Source: Cyanobacteria bacterium UBA8803
Lineage (GTDB): Bacteria > Cyanobacteriota > Cyanobacteriia > Cyanobacteriales > Coleofasciculaceae
Length of the DNA stretch: 18,518 bases
Direction: 5' to 3'
Assembly (NCBI GenBank): GCA_003505715.1
Contig: DNXU01000242.1
Coordinates: 1-18,518 of the forward strand
The notes under the pieces were generated by a model. It was not told where the DNA came from, did no database searches, and saw only the letters and a program-made list of their open reading frames with translations. The first letter of the stretch is position 1; every line of letters begins with the position of its first letter. Below, piece after piece: positions 1-7,900 of the stretch. The position numbers and the translations under genes were made by a program.

Positions 1-1959
1 TAAAGATGACATACGCTAAGTCATCAGCAGTCTGAATTGACTCTAAACCTACAATTTCTGTCTGGTTGGATTCCAGGTTATCTACACATAACCAATGAAT
101 TGCTTCTGAGTCATAGCGTGCGCAGAGATGGGTTTGGGTCAATCCTACTTGCACTTCAGCTTGGGCAAGGAGGGATTGTTGTCGCTGGAGTGGTAAGTTC
201 GGATCGATCGGCACGTAAGCTGCCCCGGCGATCAGAATCCCTAAGACTGCCACGATTTGCTCCCAACCTTTGTCCATCACTACTGCTACTAGTTGGTTGG
301 GCTGAACCTGTAGTTGCCGCAGTTGCAGCGCGAGGGAGTTAGCCCGTCGATACAGTTGTTGATAGCTCAAACTTTGGTTGGAGGTAATTACTGCTGCCGC
401 TTCTCCTTGCGCTGCTACTTGGGCAATGAAGAGTTCGTGCAACATCATCTTGCTAACGGGTGCGGCAGTCGCATTGATGGCTTCCCGTCGGTGTAATTGC
501 GAAGCTGGGAGCAGTTGTTTTTGGGCAGATATCCAAGCCGTTTCCGAATTAGCCAGCCGCTCTATCAATTGGCAGTAACTGGCGAACATATCATCTAGCA
601 TTTCATCGGGGAATAATCCCGCGATCGCATCCCAATTAAACATCAAGTTGCCATCTTGCTCGAATACCTGATGATCGAGCCAGACTTGGGGAGTTTGGCT
701 GATGCTATAGACCATTTCTCCGAGTTGAGTCAAGCTGTTCGCTTCCTCTGGAAACGCGCCTAAAACTAGGGCACTGGTAAACACGACGGGCATAGTCACG
801 GTTTGTCCGCCTTGTCGATGGCCTAGCTCTCGCATGACTTGGACTCCAGTGACATAGCGATGATCTAAGTCCTGCCAGAGTTGTTTTTGAATTTTGAGGG
901 CGCGGGCGGCAAAGGTTTCCTCTTGGGAGTTATCTATTTCTACTAGGGTTAACGAGGTGAAATCGCCGACAATATCGTTAACTTCCCGATGCAGGGGGAG
1001 ACGATTAAACAAAGTCAAATTAATCGTAAATCGAGGAGAACGGCTCCAGAGAGCGAGAATTTCTGCAAAAGCTGCTAGCAATACTCCTGATGGAGTTAAA
1101 GAAGCTTGGGAAGCCCGTTGTTTTAAACGCTGCCATTGCTCTTGAGGCAGTTGAGAGCAACGACGAACGAACCGAGGCTGTTTGATTTGCTGGGGATTTT
1201 GAGCTAGCGGTAGTTCTGGGGCTTTGGGTAAACTATCAAGGCGAGCGAACCAATATTCCTGGGATAGCTGATAGAGTTCGGTGTCGCGCAGTTGGTTCAA
1301 AGCCACCACGTAATCTCGGAAGGAGAGCGATAAGGGGACAAGAAGGCTTTCCGGATGGTGATAGAGTTGCCCCCATTCTTGGAATAACAACCAGATACTC
1401 CAAGCATCAGCAGCAAGAATGTCTAGACTAATGTGCAACCTGACTTTCCGCTCGTCTATATAGGTAGCGCGAATATCGAATAACGGCCAACAATGGGCGG
1501 GGAGAACTTGATGGGACATCTCCTCCCGAATGGCTTCTAGTTTGGCAGTAACGATATCTGTCGATGCTCCCCGCAGATCGCAAATGGTGATTTGATACAA
1601 GGGTACTTCGGGCAGAATTTGCTGCTGTCCATCGGACAGAATAATCGCCCTGAGCATATCGTGGCGATCGATCAGTTGTTGCCATGCCCAATTTAACCGC
1701 TCGACGTTGAGACAGTCGCTGTCAATTTCTAAGTAGACATGAGAGGCGATATTACCCAGTTCAAAAGCTTCCGAACGACCTAACCAGTAAGCCTGTTGAA
1801 TATCGGTGAGAGGGAAGGGTTGGTGGCGTTCTTCTGGTGCTGGTTGAATGAGCAGTGGAGGTAAAACTTGGGTTAAGTTAGTTTGTTGCTGTTCTTGGAT
1901 GTATTCGGCGAGATCGGCGATCGTTGCTCGTTCAAACAAAGCTCGTAAAGACAACTCCA
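1..1959 (-). other. NRPS module 3 (partial): Cy - A, cut by window edge
   Basis: The heterocyclisation domain starts PFPLTDIQQAYWLGR and has DILAADAWS (Asp 2993, Asp 2998, Ser 3001), so DxxxxDxxS is intact. The A domain begins around residue 3320 and ends at core A3 (AYVIF), before any pocket residue, so its substrate cannot be read directly. DNA in the A-domain part is very close to module 2 at a fixed offset of 4353 bp (1-43 against 4354-4396; 361-480 against 4714-4833, about 94% identical by eye count), which makes cysteine and a second thiazoline the best guess. Whether it also has an inserted methyltransferase is outside the window. Confidence 0.85.
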
Positions 1960-4900
1960 CTGCCAACCTTTGTCGCACCTGATTAAGCACTTGTGTTGCC
2001 AGTAGGGAATCTCCACCAACCTCAAAGAAGTTGTCCTGTATTCCCACCTGAGCCAGAGACAAAACTTGGCACCAAATTTGGGCTAGCTGTTGTTCGACTG
2101 AGTTTCTGGGAGCTACAAAAGTTCTGTCTAGTTCTGGCTTGGCAGTATCCGGTACGGGTAGTGCCAAGCGATCGATTTTGCCATTAGCGGTTAGCGGTAG
2201 CGCCGACAACAGCACATAAGTAGAAGGCACCATATATTCTGGTAACTTTTCGAGCAAGTAATCTTGCAATCCTTCTGTGCGGAATCGTTTGACCGATAAA
2301 GGTGCTTGGGCAACGATAACATCAATTCCCATCCAATCAGCCGCAGTTCCAGGCTGGTTGAGTGTAGCTGCCGAGGTAAATCCCAATTCTGAGAGTAGGG
2401 TTTGCCATTGATTGCGACCCAGTAAGGGATGCTGGCTACGTAATTCTGCATCCTCAAAGGTATCGAATCCTTGCTGCAATCCCATCCCCAAATCGAACGA
2501 CCGATGGAACTTAGTTTCTTCCATCATCACGAGTAACCCGCCCGGAGCCAATAGCGATCGCAGATGTTGCATTGTTTTTTGCAGGCGACGGGCATCGTGC
2601 AATACGCTCACCGCAATTATGACATCGAAACTATGGGATTCATAACCTTGAGTCATGGGTTCCACATCTAGATCCAACAATCCATATCGCACGAATGGAT
2701 AGGCGGCGAAATTCTCTTGGGCTTTTTGGATGAAGAAATTGGAGATATCGGTAAATAGATATGTTGACAGCTCGGCGGGCAGGTGCGGCAATATATGCAG
2801 AGTCGCCGAACCATAACCAGCCCCAACTTCCAGAAGGCGTATTTGTTTACCAGGTTGCCAAGCTTGCACCATGGCCTTGGTGACTTCTGCTAACAGGTTA
2901 TTGCCATAGCTGAAGATTTTCTGATACAGATTTTGGGTCGTTTCGGTGGCATAAATTTCTGCCGAGTGGGTCGTTTCAGTAATGATGTTGGCTAAGTTTT
3001 TGGCCGTCAGTGCCATCCACTCGGTTTCTGCTTCACTTAAGCCTAGAGCTAAAATTTGTTGTGCTTTAATGCCAGCGAGATCCAGTTCTAACTCTGGCAA
3101 TCCTTGAGGAGTAATAAATTCAGCGCCTTGCTGCTCTAACCATCCCTCGTCTACCATGACTTGGAGAGCGCGAGATAACCATCTGTAGTAACGGGGAGCA
3201 ATTTGACAGCGCAGCATTAACTCATCGATGCCATATTTTTCCCCTGCCGTGCGATAAACGCCCAGTTGTTGGAAAGCTAGACCAACGGCATTCGTGTAAA
3301 GACGATCCATGTTTTGCCACAAGCTGACAAAATTCTCTAGATTCAGCTCGTCTGCAATGGGTTGCTGGCCGGCCAGGAGAATCATCTCCCATAGCTTGGC
3401 CGCTTGACCGGGAGTAGCCGCCATGACCTCAAAAATGCTCGACTCGGCTGCTAATTGTGGCACCACATAACCGATTAATCGTTTCTGAGTCCTGTCCTCG
3501 CCTACCGTTGAAACGACCGCAGCTTTAACGGCTGGGTGCTGTTGCAGGGCGGTTTCTATTTCGCCTAATTCGATGCGGTAGCCGTTAATTTTGACCTGGA
3601 AATCTTCTCGCCCTAAAAACTCAATGTTGCCATCTGGTAAATACCGTCCCAAATCTCCCGTTTTGTACAATCTTTCTGCGGTGATGGGATGAATGAAGAA
3701 ACTGGCCGCAGTTTTTTGTTTGTCCTGCCAGTATCCTTGTGCCAATCCAATTCCACCAATGTATAACTCTCCCGGCACCCACACTGGACAGGGTTGCAAG
3801 TGGGCATCTAATACATGGAAAGTTTGATTGGTTAGGGGTTTACCGTAGGGGATGCTCTTCCAACTCGGTTCTACCTGAGAAATTGGATAGTAAATCGACC
3901 AAATTGAGGCTTCTGTTGCTCCGCCCAAGCTAATAACTTGCACCTCAGGCCACAATTGCTGAATTTGCCCGGGTAAATTTAACGGCAGCCAATCACCGCT
4001 TAACAAGGCTAACCGCAATCCGGATGGTACGAGATGGGGTAGGTGGGAGAGATATTCTACCAGCATCTGCATCAGAGCGGGGACGGTGTTCCATAGGGTT
4101 ACCCCATACCTTTGCATTAATGGCACCCATTGAGTTGGGTCTTTGGTGCCTTCCGGTTCTGGCAGGACTATTGTACCCCCAGCCGCTAAAATCCCGAAGA
4201 TATCGTACACCGAGAGGTCAAAATTGAGTGCGGATACGGCTAAGACGCGATCGCTTGCCGTCACATTAAATCTGCGGTTGATATCGAAGATAGTATTGAC
4301 CGCACCCCGATGGTTAATCGCTACTCCCTTTGGCACTCCCGTCGAACCTGAAGTAAAGATGACATAGGCTAAGTCATCAGCTGTCTGAACTGACTCAAAA
4401 GGTGCGATATCTGCATTGCCGCCTTCAATAGTATCTACACATAACCAATGAATTGCAGATGAATCTTGGCGTTCGAGCAGATAAGTTTGGGTTAATCCGA
4501 TTTGAATTTGGGCTTGCGCGAGTAGAGATTGCTGTCGTTGTTGAGGGAGTTCTGGATCGATGGGCACGTAAGCTGCCCCCGCCATTAGAATCCCTAAGAC
4601 TGCCACGATTTGCTCCCAACCTTTGGTCATGACAACTGCGACTAACGTATTCGGTTTCACTCCGAGTTGCCGCAGTTCAACAGCCACATCGTTAGCCTGT
4701 TGATACAGTTGTTGATAGCTCAAACTTTGGTTGGAGGTAATTACTGCTGCCGCTTCTCCTCGCGCTGCTACTTGGGCAAGGAAGAGTTCGTGTAGCATCA
4801 TCTCGCTAACGGGTGCGGCAGTCGCGTTGATCGCTTGACGCTGTTCGAGTTGTGCTGTCGGTATTAATTGTCGGCGCGGTGATACCCAGACTTTTTCTGT

Positions 4901-7900
4901 ATTCGCCAGCTGTTGGAGCAACTGGCAGTAGCTGGCGAACATCTCATCGATTAAGCCGGCTGGGAAAAGCTCCTCTAAAGTATCCCAGTTGAGGACAATT
5001 TTGCCGTTTTGCTCGAATACTTGATGATCGAGCCACACTTGAGGAGTTTGACTGACACTATAAATGGTTTCTCCGAGCTGATTTAAAATATCAACTGTCT
5101 GCCCCAAGGAATCAGAAGTCAGAGCGCTCGTGAAAACCACTGGCATAGCCGCTAGTTGCCCCCCAGTTTGCCGACGATTGAGTTCTCTGAGAACTTGCAA
5201 GGCACTGAAATAACAATGCTCCAAATCTTGCCACAGTTGTTTTTGAATTCTTAAGGCTCTGGCTGTAAATGTGTCCGCCTCCGATTGATCGATTTCTAAT
5301 AAATTTAGCGCCGTAAAGTCTCCAACAATATTATTTACTTCTGGATGCAGGGGCAGGCGATTAAACAGCGTCAAGTTAAGCGTAAACCGAGAGGATTTAC
5401 TCCATACCGTCAGAATTTCGGCAAATGCTGTTAAGAATATAACCGAAGGAGTGAGGGAAGCTTGAGTAGCCCGTTGCTTTAATCGCAGCCAAATTTCTCG
5501 ATCGAGCTGAAGGCTACGGCGAACGAAGCGAGGTTGTTTAATCGCATTCGGATTTTGGGCTAATGGCAACTCGGGGGCTTTAGGTAAGTTATCTAAGCGA
5601 GCCAACCAATAGGCTTGGGAACGTCGGTATAAATCCGTATGTTCTAACTGTTTATAAGCGATAACATAATCTCGGAATGAAACAGACAAATCAGGTAATT
5701 TTACTTGGGTATCTCGGCACAGTTGTCCCCATTCCTGGAACAGAAGTAATAAACTCCAAGCATCCGATGTCAACGCATCAAAACTAAGATGAATTCTGAC
5801 TCGCCTGCCGTCTATACGGGTAGCGCGAATATCAAACAGAGGCCAGCGATCGGTTGGTAAAACTTGGTGAGACATTTCCTGCCGAATCGCCTCTAGTTCA
5901 GTAGCTATAAATTCTGCTGGCTGTCCCTGAAGATCTTTGATCGCAATTTGATACAGCGGTACTCGTTCGAGAATTTGTTGTTGTCCGTTCGGTAGAACGA
6001 TCGCTCTAAGCATATCGTGACGTTCGATGAGCTGCTGCCATCCCCAATTCAACCGTTCTAAATTTAGGTCAAGCCCTTCAATTTCCAAGTAAATATGGGC
6101 GGCGATATTACCGAGTTCTAATGTATCGCTGCGACCGATCCAGTAAGCTTGTTGAATATCAGTGAGTGGGAAGGGGAGATGGCGTGAGGAGGGGTCGGGC
6201 TGAATAATCGGTAAAGCCTCAGCCTGTTGGGTGCGGCTCGATTCAATATACTCTGCTAGCTGGGCGATCGTGGGAGATTCAAACAGGAAGTGCAGGGGAA
6301 TTTCTATCAAAATCGCTTCCCTAACTCGCGATAAGGTTTGAATCGCCAAGAGAGAATGCCCGCCGAGTTCAAAGAAAGAATCCCGAATCCCTATCTTTTC
6401 CACCCCTAAAACTTCTGCCCAGATCCCCGCTAAGATTTTTTCTGTGGCGGTACGGGGTGCTACAAAGGTCGCTTCTAAAGTCAGACTAGAAACACTAGGG
6501 GCGGGCAAACTGCGCCGATCGATTTTCCCGTTAGCTGTCAGCGGTAAAGCTGGCATCAATACTAATGCTGAAGGCAGCATATAGTCAGGTAGTTTGTGTT
6601 GTAAAAATCTGCGCAAGTTATTCACGAATCGATTGGGGCTATTCCACCCATCGCCTTCTACAACTTGTGAAGTTTTATGCCCGTTTGTCGATGATAAAAC
6701 TTGTGTTTCTGGCTTGGCAATACCGCCCCGACGCGCATAAACGCTATACAGGTTAGTATTTTTAAGCATTCGATCTTGCTTGATCGCGAATTCGTAGCCG
6801 TGCTGCGATAGGAGTTCTGTGACGATCTGAAGTCTGCCCTCAAGGTCATGAACCTCCACCACAATTTGAGCGATTTTGCTCCAATCTTCTGGCTCAATCC
6901 CGCCCAGAACATCTAATTCGCTTTTTTCTACATCAATTTTGAGCAGATCTATCTTTTCTATTCCATTAGCACGGATGATTTCAGATAAAGTTATTAATTG
7001 GCAGTTGAACGAATAGCTTTCTAACCGTTTGGTTAACAAATTGTCTATCTGCTCTTCAATATCTGCACTCGTTCTATCTTCGCTAAATTCGGCTTTTTGT
7101 TGATTTAACAAGAAAGTTTTGATAGTTTCTCGTTCTTGATCTAAATTCGCGTAGCGACCCGAAATAACCGAATCGTGGGGATAGTAAGTGAAGGTAGCTG
7201 TGCTGTTGTTCTGAGCTAGACCGCATTGAAATACTTTAGCATTAATGCTATAAATTTCCGCATTCAGGCGCAAATTTTCAAAAACGGGTGGAATGGGTTC
7301 AAAGGCATATATGGTTGCATCGGGATGCTGTTGACCCACAAATAGGGTAAACAAGCCAATATTCGCTCCCACATCGAAGACGCAAGCACCTTTGGTCAAG
7401 GTAATGCCGTGCTTAAAGTAGCTGAGATCTTCAAAAATTTCTTGGTAAACGAATTCTGTTTCGCTCTTGTTTTGATGGCTAATGACCATCCCATTGGGAA
7501 GTTCGTAACAATCGGCTGGTGAGAGTTTGCCTTCCTTTTCTAATCGCAATAGTTCCAAAACAACAGATGCTTTTTGAGGGGAAGGAACGACATAAGCGAC
7601 CAGTCGCTTGTCATCTTGGCGATCTTCTCGGACGATCGCCACAGTTTCGCGCACGTCAGGATGTTGGTTGAGCGTCGCTTCAACTTCTCCAAGTTCGATG
7701 CGGAACCCCCGCAATTTAATCTGTTCGTCAATCCTACCGATGTATTCAATATCGCCATTGGGTCGGTAACGGGCGAGATCTCCCGATCTGTAAAGCCGAT
7801 CGCCTTCTCGGTTGCTAAAAGGATTGGTGATAAAGCGTTCAGCAGTCAGTTCCGGACGGTTGAGATAACCTCTCGCTAAGCCAGCACCACCCACATAAAT

